A DNA stretch of 18,551 nucleotides from assembly GCA_021805885.1 (NCBI GenBank), contig JAJZDR010000016.1, positions 1-18,551 of the forward strand, in the 5' to 3' direction. How positions within the stretch are numbered: position 1 is the first letter of the stretch; every line of letters begins with the position of its first letter. The notes under the pieces were generated by a model, which was not told the origin of the DNA, searched no databases, and worked only from the letters and a program-made list of their open reading frames with translations. Shown in pieces: positions 1 through 7,181 of this stretch. The stretch is from a bacterium (GTDB lineage: Bacteria; Patescibacteria; Dojkabacteria; JAKAPS01; JAJZLI01). Made by a program: the position numbers and the translations under genes.

Positions 1-879
1 ATCTACTTTTGTGTATTTGAATATAAGTTCTTGAGCTTCTTTCAATTTTATTATAGGAACATTTTTCGGTATTAGAGGTAATTTTTTTTGTAATATTTCC
101 AATTCCCTTAAATTTTCTTTTTCAACTTTATCCCTGATATATCTTATTACATTTATACAAAAAGATATGATATCAAGGTAGGAATTGATAAATCCCATTT
201 CAAACTCATACTGTATAAACTCAGAAGTGTGTCTTGAAGTTCCATATTTTTCTGCTCTATAAGAATGAGCTATAGCAAATACTTTTTCAAACACACCAAC
301 CATAATTTGTTTATATAATTGTGCAGATTGTGATAAATATGCATCTTTACCATAATATTTAAACTTAAATAATTCAGATCCTCCTTCTGTAGCACTTCCC
401 ACAATTGTTGGTGGAAAAATCTCTGTGGCATGATCTTTTATTGCATATTCCCTGTATGCATCTGCCATTGTTGCTTGAATTTTAAATATAGCTCTTTCTC
501 TTGGTGCTCTCAAAACAATCGGTCTATTATCAAGAATAGTATCTATGTTTGCATGAATTTCCGGTTTGTTTATTTCTATTTTTAATGGTTCTGTAACTTT
601 TGATATTACAGTTATTTTAGGGTCATGGATTTCAGCTTTATTTAAAGATCTTTCATCATATACACAGATACCTTTAACTTCTATAACACTTTCATCCATA
701 AGATCCTGTACTTTTGAAATCTCTTTTGAATCCTTTAAAACTATTTGTATTAGACCGTCTCTGTCACGAAGAATGATAAAATTAACCTTTCCCATCATTC
801 TTTTTTGGAATATATGCCCTTTTACGAGTACATCCTCTTTGTTATGATTTTTTAAATCTAAAGAATATATTCTCTCCAT
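1..879 (-). CDS. aspS: Aspartyl-tRNA synthetase, archaeal/eukaryal type (partial, 3' end outside window)
   Basis: Charges tRNA with aspartate in the cytoplasm. I read 293 codons from the ATG at 877-879; the frame is still open at base 1, so about the last third is missing. Residues 15-95 form the OB-fold anticodon-binding domain (LRDRDGLIQI). The class II catalytic core follows, with SATEGGSELF at 162-171, the AYLSQSAQLYKQ stretch at 180-191 and motif 2 as YRAEKYGTSRHTSEF at 207-221. TATEGG-ELF and SQ-QLYKQ are hallmarks of the short archaeal-type enzyme, not of the long bacterial AspRS with its GAD insertion, and they differ from AsnRS. The gene starts 3 nt after the rny stop with no Shine-Dalgarno, so it is probably cotranscribed with rny. 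Archaeal-type enzymes can be discriminating or non-discriminating (also making Asp-tRNAAsn for GatCAB); I cannot decide which from the visible part. Confidence 0.9.
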   Translation of the reverse strand, partial: MERIYSLDLKNHNKEDVLVKGHIFQKRMMGKVNFIILRDRDGLIQIVLKDSKEISKVQDLMDESVIEVKGICVYDERSLNKAEIHDPKITVISKVTEPLKIEINKPEIHANIDTILDNRPIVLRAPRERAIFKIQATMADAYREYAIKDHATEIFPPTIVGSATEGGSELFKFKYYGKDAYLSQSAQLYKQIMVGVFEKVFAIAHSYRAEKYGTSRHTSEFIQYEFEMGFINSYLDIISFCINVIRYIRDKVEKENLRELEILQKKLPLIPKNVPIIKLKEAQELIFKYTKVD

Positions 880-882
880 TAT

Positions 883-2412
883 TTAACTAGCTTTTGAAAC
901 AGCCCTTGTTTCTCTAATTAATGTTATTTGTACTGTTCCTGGATAAGTATTTTCTTTTTGTACTTTTTCGGCTATTTCATGTGAAAGTAAAGCTAATCTT
1001 GCATCATCTACAATGTCTGGTTTCACTATGACTCTTACTTCACGTCCAGCATATATTGCATAAGCCTCTTCAACCCCTTCAAATGATTTTACAGTATCTT
1101 CTAATTGTTTAATTCTTGTAGAATACATCTCTGAAGAATTGTTACGAGCTCCAGGTCTACCTCCAGATATTTTATCTGCAACTTTTGTTATAGCACTTTC
1201 AACACTTGTTGGTTCAGCCATATCATGATGTGCAAATATAGCATTTATTACTTGTTCTTCTAAATTATATTTTCTTGCAATTTCTGCTCCAAGCTCTACA
1301 TGAGATCCTTCTTGTTCTGCAGTTATGACTTTTCCAATATCATGGAATAATGCACATTTTTTGGACATATATACATCAGCATTCAAGCTGATTGCAAGAT
1401 TCTCTGCAATTTGTACCATCTCAAGAGAGTGAGTAGCTAGGTTTTGTCCGTAACTATATCTATATTTCATTCTTCCAAGGAGTAAGATAAGTTCAGGTCT
1501 TAACCCTGTAATTCCTGCATCATAAGCTATCTTCTCTCCAAATTTTCTGATCTCTTTTGACAAATCTTCTTTGGCTTTTTTTACTAACTCTTCTATTTTT
1601 CCAGGATGAATTCTCTTATCCTCTATTAAATTTCTTAGTGCTATAATACCTACTTCTCTTCGTAGTGGATCAAAGCAAGAGACTGTTATTGATCCAGGCA
1701 TATCGTCTATTATTAAATCTACACCAGTTAATTTTTCAAAATATTTAATATTCCTACCTTCCTTACCTATTATTCTTCCTTTGACGTCATCATTAGGAAT
1801 ATCCACTATAGAAGTAGTTGCAGGTCCAATATACTCAGAAACTGTTTTTTGCATAGTTTCTATCAAAACTTCTTTTGATATATCTTCAGATTTTGCTCTT
1901 ATCTCATCTTCAAATTCCTTAATTCTTTTTGCTTTTTCATTGACGAGTTCTTTATCAAGCTGTTCAAGAAGTAGTGTTTTTGCATTATCTTTTGTTAGTG
2001 AGGATATCTCTTCTAGTTTTTTCTCTAAATCACTCCTTTGTGCTATAAGACTTTCTCTGTCACGTTCTAATTTCTTCTCTTTAGACTCTAAACTAGAGCT
2101 CCTTTCATCAATATCTTTCTGTCTATTACGAATCTTCTGTTCATTTTCACTTTGAAATTTTCTAATCTCAATCTCTTTTGTTTCACTATTTTTGATAATA
2201 TCAAAAGCTTTATTTTTAGCATCAAGAATAATTTCCTGAGCCTTTGTTGAAGCCATACTATTCTCTTCTTCTTTAATTTTTGTAAAATCTTCTTTGGCTT
2301 TTTTTAAATCATCTTTTAACTTTTGTTCATTTTTTGTAAAAGATAACTGTTTATAAGTAGTAAACCCGCCAAGTCCCACTACTAGTACTGACAATATAAT
2401 TGTTATTAACAT
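883..2412 (-). CDS. rny: Ribonuclease Y (membrane-anchored endoribonuclease)
   Basis: Initiates mRNA decay by endonucleolytic cleavage at the inner face of the membrane. The 509-aa protein has the full RNase Y layout: one N-terminal membrane segment (residues 1-20), a long charged coiled coil (about 28-185), a KH RNA-binding domain with the GxxG loop in GRIIGKEGRN (212-221), and an HD domain with H328 and the metal-binding HD pair H357-D358 (FHDIGKV), followed by AHHD near 394-397. The length matches the family (about 510-520 aa). It is the first gene of an rny-aspS pair and is divergent from fmt across 57 bp. No Shine-Dalgarno precedes the ATG; another ATG 10 nt upstream is out of frame. A plausible promoter (ATGACA and a TATTTT-like -10 on the minus strand within 2435-2460) would leave only a very short leader. 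Confidence 0.97.
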   Translation of the reverse strand: MLITIILSVLVVGLGGFTTYKQLSFTKNEQKLKDDLKKAKEDFTKIKEEENSMASTKAQEIILDAKNKAFDIIKNSETKEIEIRKFQSENEQKIRNRQKDIDERSSSLESKEKKLERDRESLIAQRSDLEKKLEEISSLTKDNAKTLLLEQLDKELVNEKAKRIKEFEDEIRAKSEDISKEVLIETMQKTVSEYIGPATTSIVDIPNDDVKGRIIGKEGRNIKYFEKLTGVDLIIDDMPGSITVSCFDPLRREVGIIALRNLIEDKRIHPGKIEELVKKAKEDLSKEIRKFGEKIAYDAGITGLRPELILLLGRMKYRYSYGQNLATHSLEMVQIAENLAISLNADVYMSKKCALFHDIGKVITAEQEGSHVELGAEIARKYNLEEQVINAIFAHHDMAEPTSVESAITKVADKISGGRPGARNNSSEMYSTRIKQLEDTVKSFEGVEEAYAIYAGREVRVIVKPDIVDDARLALLSHEIAEKVQKENTYPGTVQITLIRETRAVSKAS

Positions 2413-2426
2413 AATGGTTCATTTTT

Positions 2427-2455
2427 TTGATAAAATAAGATAAAGTTTATATATG
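2427..2455 (+). promoter_or_regulatory. Probable fmt promoter
   Basis: TTGATA (2427-2432), a 17-bp spacer, then TATATG (2450-2455). The predicted start of transcription is near 2462, only about 8 nt before the fmt ATG. The -10 match is moderate, and the rny promoter must lie in the same 57 bp on the other strand. Confidence 0.35.
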
Positions 2456-2469
2456 TCATTATATCTTAT

Positions 2470-3351
2470 ATGTCTAAAAATCACAAAAAACAAGTGAATA
2501 CAAAACCTAGTATAATGTTTTTAGGATCATCTGATTTTTCTCTACCTATCTTGGATATGCTTTATAAAAATTTTGACCTGAAATCCGTAGTTTTAAAAAC
2601 CAATGAGCCAACACCTGTTTTTCTATATGCAAAAGAAAATAATATAAAAACCATACTATTTGATGATTTAAGTGACTTAGATCTTTCAAATTGTGACTAT
2701 ATAGTAGTAGCCTCATTTGGAAGAATTATTCCAAAATCTATGGTACTAAAGTATAAGTTTATTAATGTGCATGCGTCTTTACTACCAGATTTAAGAGGAG
2801 CTACTCCTATTCAAACAGCCTTATATAAAGGATATAAAGTTACCGGGGTTAGTATTATTCTAATGAATGATAAGCTTGATGAGGGAGATATATTATCTCA
2901 AGATAAGATAAATATTGATGATGGTGATAATTATAAAACACTAGAGAGCAAATTATCATTGCTTGGTACTAATCTTTTACAGAAAACTCTTTCTAATTTT
3001 AACCATATTGTACTAGAAAAACAGGATTCCTTAAAAGCTACATATTGCTATATAGATGATTTTAAAAGAGAAAAAGGTAAGATTGATTGGAATGAAACAT
3101 CTTTGAATGTGAGAAATCAAGTGAAGGCTTTCTATCCAGCTTGGACATATTTAAATGGGATTTTATGTAATATCAAGGAGGTAAATTTGACTAATATAGA
3201 ATCTGAAGGTCCTGGACATATTCTAAATAATACAAAAGACCTTCTTGTGGGATGTTCTGATTATTATATAAAAATAGATCTTATGCAAAAAGAAGGAAAA
3301 CAATATGTTACTGGCAAAGACTTTAGGAATGGGATTAAAGTAAAGGGGTAA
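2470..3351 (+). CDS. fmt: Methionyl-tRNA formyltransferase
   Basis: Transfers a formyl group from 10-formyl-tetrahydrofolate to Met-tRNAfMet, so initiation uses formyl-methionine. The 293-aa protein (E. coli is about 315) has the N-terminal Rossmann-like domain starting IMFLGSSDF (15-23) and the folate/catalytic signature HASLLPDLRG (101-110), with N99, H101 and D137 at the positions of the E. coli catalytic triad N106/H108/D144. The C-terminal OB-like tRNA-binding domain ends in EGKQYVTGKDFRNG. The first ATG leaves about 12 residues before strand 1; the next ATG would cut into that strand, so the upstream start is kept. The last 89 bp recur in diverged form after the vapBC genes, so the present 3' end may have been acquired with that cassette. 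Confidence 0.95.
   Translation: MSKNHKKQVNTKPSIMFLGSSDFSLPILDMLYKNFDLKSVVLKTNEPTPVFLYAKENNIKTILFDDLSDLDLSNCDYIVVASFGRIIPKSMVLKYKFINVHASLLPDLRGATPIQTALYKGYKVTGVSIILMNDKLDEGDILSQDKINIDDGDNYKTLESKLSLLGTNLLQKTLSNFNHIVLEKQDSLKATYCYIDDFKREKGKIDWNETSLNVRNQVKAFYPAWTYLNGILCNIKEVNLTNIESEGPGHILNNTKDLLVGCSDYYIKIDLMQKEGKQYVTGKDFRNGIKVKG
3263..3351 (+). repeat. Copy 1 of duplicated fmt 3' end
   Basis: This segment, the functional end of fmt, is repeated as a diverged copy at 4128-4216 in the same orientation. The repeats share a 14-bp identical stretch (ATTATATAAAAATA at 3263-3276 and 4128-4141) and 16 of 17 bases around CAAAAAGA(A/G)GGAAAACA. By hand alignment they are roughly three-quarters identical. 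The two copies flank vapBC. Confidence 0.8.
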
Positions 3352-3384
3352 TGTTTGTTAGTTCCCCATAATATTAATATGATA

Positions 3385-3413
3385 TTGACAAGTATGTCAA
3401 AATTTAGTAATAT
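3385..3413 (+). promoter_or_regulatory. Promoter of vapBC
   Basis: A perfect TTGACA -35 (3385-3390), 17-bp spacer and TAATAT -10 (3408-3413), the best sigma-70-type promoter in the window. Only 9 nt separate the -10 from the vapB ATG, so transcription should start at or within about 3 nt of the start codon and give a leaderless mRNA. VapB-type antitoxins usually repress their own promoter; this region holds no clear long palindrome. Confidence 0.75.
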
Positions 3414-3422
3414 AGTCATACC

Positions 3423-3662
3423 ATGAAAGAGATGATTGTTGGAACTAAAAATCAAATAGTAATACCCAAAGAAGTAAGACAAAACATAAAAGATTTAGGC
3501 CCAGGTAAAAAAGTAATGATATATTCTTTGGATGATGAGACTATAGTAATTAAAGTTGAAAGTTCAGACTGGTTAAATGATAATTATGGTGCTATGAAAA
3601 AAATTTGGAAAACTGTTGATCCTTCAATGGAAGTTAAAAAAATGAGAAAAGAATGGATATAG
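3423..3662 (+). CDS. vapB: AbrB/SpoVT-type antitoxin (VapB-like)
   Basis: Probable antitoxin: it should bind DNA through an N-terminal swapped-hairpin AbrB domain and mask the toxin active site with its C-terminal tail. Residues 1-46 carry the AbrB signature, including KNQIVIPKEVR (9-19), LGPGKKVMIYSLDD and TIVIKV. The tail (48-79, WLNDNYGAMKKIWKTVD) looks like a toxin-binding helix. The 79-aa size is typical. It overlaps the downstream PIN-domain gene by 10 nt, the usual translational coupling in toxin-antitoxin pairs. A strong promoter places its ATG almost at the transcript start. The pair lies between two copies of the fmt 3' end, so it is an acquired cassette. Confidence 0.88.
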   Translation: MKEMIVGTKNQIVIPKEVRQNIKDLGPGKKVMIYSLDDETIVIKVESSDWLNDNYGAMKKIWKTVDPSMEVKKMRKEWI

Positions 3663-4060
3663 AAGGTAAAAAAGTTGGACTGGATACAAATATTTTCATT
3701 TATTATTTTAATGCATCTGAGGAATTTGGATTTAAAGCAAAAAATATATTTAGTCAATTGGTTGCAAATAAATCATCTGCAGTTACTAGTATAATTACAT
3801 TAATTGAACTATTATCTATCTCTTCTACTGATGAAGAAATTAGTTTTTTAAATAAACTATTATTAGGAATTCCTAATCTTAAAATCTGTGATTTGGGTCA
3901 GAATATTGGAAAAGAAGCTTCAAGAATAAGAAGGAAATATGGTTATAGTATCCCAGATTCTATACAACTTGCAACATGCATAGTTGAACAAGCTGACTTA
4001 TTTATTACTAATGATAAAAAACTTGTAACATTTAGGGAATTGCGTGTTCTGTCAATTTAA
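3653..4060 (+). CDS. vapC: PIN-domain ribonuclease toxin (VapC-like)
   Basis: Probable toxin RNase of the PIN family; VapC enzymes typically cut tRNA or rRNA when the antitoxin is lost. The 135-aa protein keeps the acidic metal-binding residues: D11 in GLDTNIFIYY, E52 in TLIELLS, D102 in IPDSIQLA and D121 in FITNDKK. It should therefore be active. It starts inside the antitoxin gene (10-nt overlap). The coding A+T content matches the neighbours, so there is no compositional sign of recent transfer; the evidence for insertion is the flanking duplicated fmt end. The RNA target cannot be read from the sequence. Confidence 0.9.
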   Translation: MDIEGKKVGLDTNIFIYYFNASEEFGFKAKNIFSQLVANKSSAVTSIITLIELLSISSTDEEISFLNKLLLGIPNLKICDLGQNIGKEASRIRRKYGYSIPDSIQLATCIVEQADLFITNDKKLVTFRELRVLSI

Positions 4061-4127
4061 ACTTTGTTTTTTGTTCCAGTCCTTATCATCATAGTATACC
4101 TAGATCAAATTTATAAGTTTCTTCTTA

Positions 4128-4228
4128 ATTATATAAAAATAAATCTGATACAAAAAGAGGGAAAACAGTATCTTGCAGGAATAGATTTTAAGAATGGTAT
4201 CAAGGAAAAAGATATAGGTTTTAGATAA
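4128..4228 (+). pseudogene. Displaced second copy of the fmt 3' end
   Basis: Reading from 4130, the frame encodes YIKINLIQKEGKQYLAG, then IDFKNGIKEKDIGFR and a TAA at 4226-4228. This matches the last residues of the upstream Fmt (YIKIDLMQKEGKQYVTG, then KDFRNGIK). Many differences are third-position synonymous changes (CTT/CTG, GAA/GAG, CAA/CAG, GAC/GAT, ATT/ATC) and most others are conservative, so both copies evolved as protein-coding sequence before they met here. There is no start codon or upstream Fmt domain, so it is a remnant. It ends 4 bp from the secF stop codon, where an original fmt terminus facing secF would be expected. Homology fades upstream of about 4127. Confidence 0.82.
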
Positions 4229-4232
4229 CTTT

Positions 4233-5117
4233 TTATAGTTTTCTGTGCTCAGAATATATAACAAGAAGTTGACTTGCTACAAAAATACTAGAATATGTTC
4301 CTGCAGTGACACCTATAAGTAGAGCTATCACGAACCATCTTATTGTAATACCTCCAACAAGAAATAATGCTACAAGTACAAGTATAACAGTGAATGAAGT
4401 ATTAAGTGACCTATTTAGTGTTTGCATTAATGAGAAGTTTATAACATAGCTAAAATCATTAGATCTCTTTTTGATAAGGTTTTCTCTGATCCTGTCAAAT
4501 ACCACAATAGTATCATGGACTGAGAATCCCATAACTGTTAATACTGCAGTTACAAATAGTGAATCTACCGGGGCGTTAAAGAAATGTCCCAGTATAGAGA
4601 AAGCTCCAAATACTATTAAAACATCATGAATCATTGCTATTATTGCTGCTCCCCCAAAAGCAAATGAATTTGCAGGTTTTGGAACTGCTCTAAATGAGTA
4701 TGTTATATAGAATATTATTCCAAGCATAACTATTATTACTGAATATATGGCTACATGTTGTAATTGTATACCTATACTAGGCCCTATTGTTGTGACTTTT
4801 TCTGGTTTTTTTAGTTTAAAATCTTTAGTAAGAGTAGATTCTAAATTTGTTATGGTTTTCTGAGACAAAGGTTCTGTTTGTACCTGGTATGTTCCAGTTG
4901 CTATATTGGTTATACTACTACCCTTATAGTTTGAGGAAAGATATTTGTCAATGTGAGAGGCTTCAACGTTTGTTGTTTTATATATAAGATCAGTTCCTCC
5001 AGTAAAATCTATACCAAATTGAAGTCCCCAGACTAGTAGCGATATTATTGCAATAAGCATTAGAGATCCTGAGATTATAAGATAGGCATATTTGTATTTA
5101 ACTATATTTAAATTCAT
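4233..5117 (-). CDS. secF: Protein translocase subunit SecF
   Basis: RND-type subunit of SecDF, which uses the proton gradient to pull secreted proteins out of the SecYEG channel. The 294-aa protein has TM1 at about residues 9-32, the FGIDFTGGTDL motif (34-44), a small extracytoplasmic domain (about 45-120) and five C-terminal membrane segments with the conserved VMGFSVHDTIVVFDRIREN signature, whose aspartates belong to the proton path. The size matches the family. The start codon overlaps the end of secD by 4 nt (ATGA), so translation is coupled to secD. The gene converges on the displaced fmt remnant with a 4-bp gap and no visible terminator. Confidence 0.96.
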   Translation of the reverse strand: MNLNIVKYKYAYLIISGSLMLIAIISLLVWGLQFGIDFTGGTDLIYKTTNVEASHIDKYLSSNYKGSSITNIATGTYQVQTEPLSQKTITNLESTLTKDFKLKKPEKVTTIGPSIGIQLQHVAIYSVIIVMLGIIFYITYSFRAVPKPANSFAFGGAAIIAMIHDVLIVFGAFSILGHFFNAPVDSLFVTAVLTVMGFSVHDTIVVFDRIRENLIKKRSNDFSYVINFSLMQTLNRSLNTSFTVILVLVALFLVGGITIRWFVIALLIGVTAGTYSSIFVASQLLVIYSEHRKL

Positions 5118-6526
5118 ATTTGTTTGTCAATGTAAAGTATCTGTAATAAATGTCTTGTTACCACTACTGCTGTAAAAAGACTGACCATAACTCCTATAGC
5201 TAGAGTTATAGCGAATCCACGTATCTGACTTGTTCCTAGAATATATAAAACTAATGTTGTTATAAGAGTAGATACATTAGAATCTCTGATTGAATTCCAA
5301 GCACGTTTAAAGCCAAGATTAATAACTGATTTTCTTGATCTGCCATCCTTTTTTTCCTCACGCATCCTCTCGAATATTAATATATTAGCATCGACAGCCA
5401 TTCCTATAGATAGTATAAATCCTGCAATACCCTCAAGTGTAAGGGTTATCGGGATTAATTTGAATATCGCAAAAGCAAGTAGAGCATATATTAAAAGTGC
5501 AAAATCCGCTACAAGTCCTAAATATCCATAATTCCATACCATAAAAAGTAGGATTATAATAACTCCAAGTATTCCAGCATATATACTTGCTTTTATTGAT
5601 GCTGATCCTAATGTAGCTGTAACTGTATTCTCTTCAATTAATTTGACTGGTACTGGTAATGCTCCAGCATTAAGTTGGTCTACAAATGTTTGTGCAGTAT
5701 TCAGAGAAAAATTACCAGTTATTATTGGAGATGAAACAGTTCCATTTGCGAGGTTTTTGTTAATTATAGGGTTCTCAATTATTTTTCCATCCAGAGCTAT
5801 TCCAATAGGTTTCCCAACATTTGATTTTGCAAGGTTTGAAAATTTATTTAGACCTTCTGGTTTAAAATTTAACTGTATACTAGGAGATGTAGATCCTTGT
5901 TGGTATATAATTGATGCACTTTGCAGATCAGCTCCTGTAAGATTTGTTTTTTTTGAAAAATCTGATATAGGAATGTTTGCTGTTGTGACAGCTGATAGAT
6001 TAGCATTCTTTTTTAAAGTTAGAAACTCCAGTTTAGCTGTTTCTCCTACAAGCTTTTTTGCCTCTGCTAAATTTTTTACACCCGCAAGGTCAACTACAAT
6101 CCTTTGTTGTTTCCCATATGTTTCTGTATATACTTGTGCATTAGCAACTCCATAAAGATTTACCCTCTGTGATATTATATTTCTAGCTGCTTGCATTGCA
6201 GATGAAACCTGACTACTTGGAATTTTCGAAGTATCTGCGAGTAGTACTAATTGTGATCCACCTTTTAAATCAAGCCCTAAGCTTGGGTTCAATGGATTTG
6301 TGTAGTGTATCCCAAGGACATTTACATTAAATGTCAAATGATTTATGGTAGTTTGATAATTTATACCAATAGGTTTTAAATTAATATTAATTTGTGGAAT
6401 ATCTATTGCAAGTAGAATAATAAAAAGAAATAATATTAATATAACAAATCTTTTAGACTTATTTATTTTCAGTTTATTTGTCCTAAACTTATTTGTTCCG
6501 AACCGGTTAGTTATAAATTTTAACAT
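5114..6526 (-). CDS. secD: Protein translocase subunit SecD
   Basis: Partner of SecF in the SecDF translocation motor. In 470 aa it shows TM1 (about 27-46), the SLGLDLKGGSQLVLL motif after the first extracytoplasmic stretch, the P1 domain with RVNLYGVANAQV and RIVVDLAGV, and the C-terminal five-helix bundle with GIAGFILSIGMAVDANILIFERMREE, including the conserved proton-relay aspartate. It is shorter than E. coli SecD (about 615 aa) because P1 is compact, as in Gram-positive forms. An unusual N-terminal stretch repeats a TNK-like unit (GTNKFRTNKLKINKSKRF). It ends in TGA, the only TGA stop found in the window, within the ATGA overlap with secF. Its promoter places the transcript start at the ATG. 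Confidence 0.96.
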   Translation of the reverse strand: MLKFITNRFGTNKFRTNKLKINKSKRFVILILFLFIILLAIDIPQININLKPIGINYQTTINHLTFNVNVLGIHYTNPLNPSLGLDLKGGSQLVLLADTSKIPSSQVSSAMQAARNIISQRVNLYGVANAQVYTETYGKQQRIVVDLAGVKNLAEAKKLVGETAKLEFLTLKKNANLSAVTTANIPISDFSKKTNLTGADLQSASIIYQQGSTSPSIQLNFKPEGLNKFSNLAKSNVGKPIGIALDGKIIENPIINKNLANGTVSSPIITGNFSLNTAQTFVDQLNAGALPVPVKLIEENTVTATLGSASIKASIYAGILGVIIILLFMVWNYGYLGLVADFALLIYALLAFAIFKLIPITLTLEGIAGFILSIGMAVDANILIFERMREEKKDGRSRKSVINLGFKRAWNSIRDSNVSTLITTLVLYILGTSQIRGFAITLAIGVMVSLFTAVVVTRHLLQILYIDKQI

Positions 6527-6532
6527 AGGTTG

Positions 6533-6561
6533 ATTTTAATCTATTTTTCCACTTTGTGCAA
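6533..6561 (-). promoter_or_regulatory. Promoter of secDF
   Basis: On the minus strand, TTGCAC (6561-6556), a 17-bp spacer and TAAAAT (6538-6533). Six nucleotides separate the -10 from the A of the secD ATG at 6526, so the expected transcription start is the start codon itself: a leaderless mRNA. Confidence 0.6.
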
Positions 6562-6598
6562 TTTACTGGGTATTAGAACTGTTATCAATTAAGTATAT

Positions 6599-7177
6599 TT
6601 ATTTATATAGATCTAGTTCATCTCCTATAAGCATTAATTTTTTATTATTTATGATATCCATTAAAAAATCTTCTCTTGATCTTTTTATGGATTCAAATTC
6701 GAGAGGTGATAGGTAAGTATAGTTAATTTCTCTTTTTAATTTTAACTCTGAATCTTTTATAATTTTATCAAGGTATACATTGTCTATTTGAGAACCTATT
6801 ATTAAAAGATCAATATCAGTTTCACTTTTTTTTCTATCTTGTATATATGCATTTGATAATATTGCCATTTTTATATTACCTATTTTTGCTTTGTGTTTTA
6901 TTATTTTTCCACCAATTCCAAATTCTTTATTTATCATTGATAAGAGTTCATCAAAAAATATAAAATCCTTATTTAAAGTGTAATATAATCTATTTCCATT
7001 CTTTTCACTTATAAGCATATTAACTTCTTCAAGTTCCTGTAGAATTCTTCTTACTGCATTAATTTCCTCATCAATTTCTCTGACTATTGACCTTACATGA
7101 TATGAAGATGCTGTATGTAACATGAATAACTTGATAATTTTTACTCTAACTTTGGAAACAAGGAATGTGTCAATCAT
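6599..7177 (-). CDS. Winged-helix protein with MNT-type nucleotidyltransferase domain
   Basis: Residues 1-85 form a winged-helix DNA-binding domain (SSYHVRSIVREIDEEINAV and RRILQELEEVNMLIS as the helix-turn-helix). Residues 100-190 resemble the minimal nucleotidyltransferase fold, with the metal-binding DID triplet in ETDIDLLIIG (119-128). The usual upstream glycine-serine of this fold is replaced by LSNA (107-110), so catalysis is uncertain. A longer reading from 7267 would overlap the upstream DUF3048 gene by 86 nt; I chose the ATG at 7177, 4 nt after that gene's stop, because the HTH domain begins there. Related fusions act as transcription regulators or in antitoxin-like MNT systems, but no HEPN partner is adjacent. 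Its role is unknown; the operon position links it to the DUF3048 gene. Confidence 0.75.
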   Translation of the reverse strand: MIDTFLVSKVRVKIIKLFMLHTASSYHVRSIVREIDEEINAVRRILQELEEVNMLISEKNGNRLYYTLNKDFIFFDELLSMINKEFGIGGKIIKHKAKIGNIKMAILSNAYIQDRKKSETDIDLLIIGSQIDNVYLDKIIKDSELKLKREINYTYLSPLEFESIKRSREDFLMDIINNKKLMLIGDELDLYK

Positions 7178-7181
7178 ATAT

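Noticed and set aside
566..847. Open frames on the strand opposite real genes (566-847, 1781-2155, 5643-6155, 13559-13945, 17388-18071 and similar)
   Set aside because: Each lies antisense to a gene with clear family motifs and has a low-complexity Ser/Leu/Ile/Phe-rich translation typical of complement reading.
3264..3482. Minus-strand frame of 72 codons across the fmt end and the vapB start
   Set aside because: It is antisense to two supported genes and to the vapB promoter, with no recognisable motif.
5114..5116. TGA at the end of secD, considered as a possible sense codon (UGA recoding as in some Candidate Phyla Radiation lineages)
   Set aside because: The frame would stop two codons later anyway, and no recognised gene here contains an internal TGA. 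Standard code fits everything.
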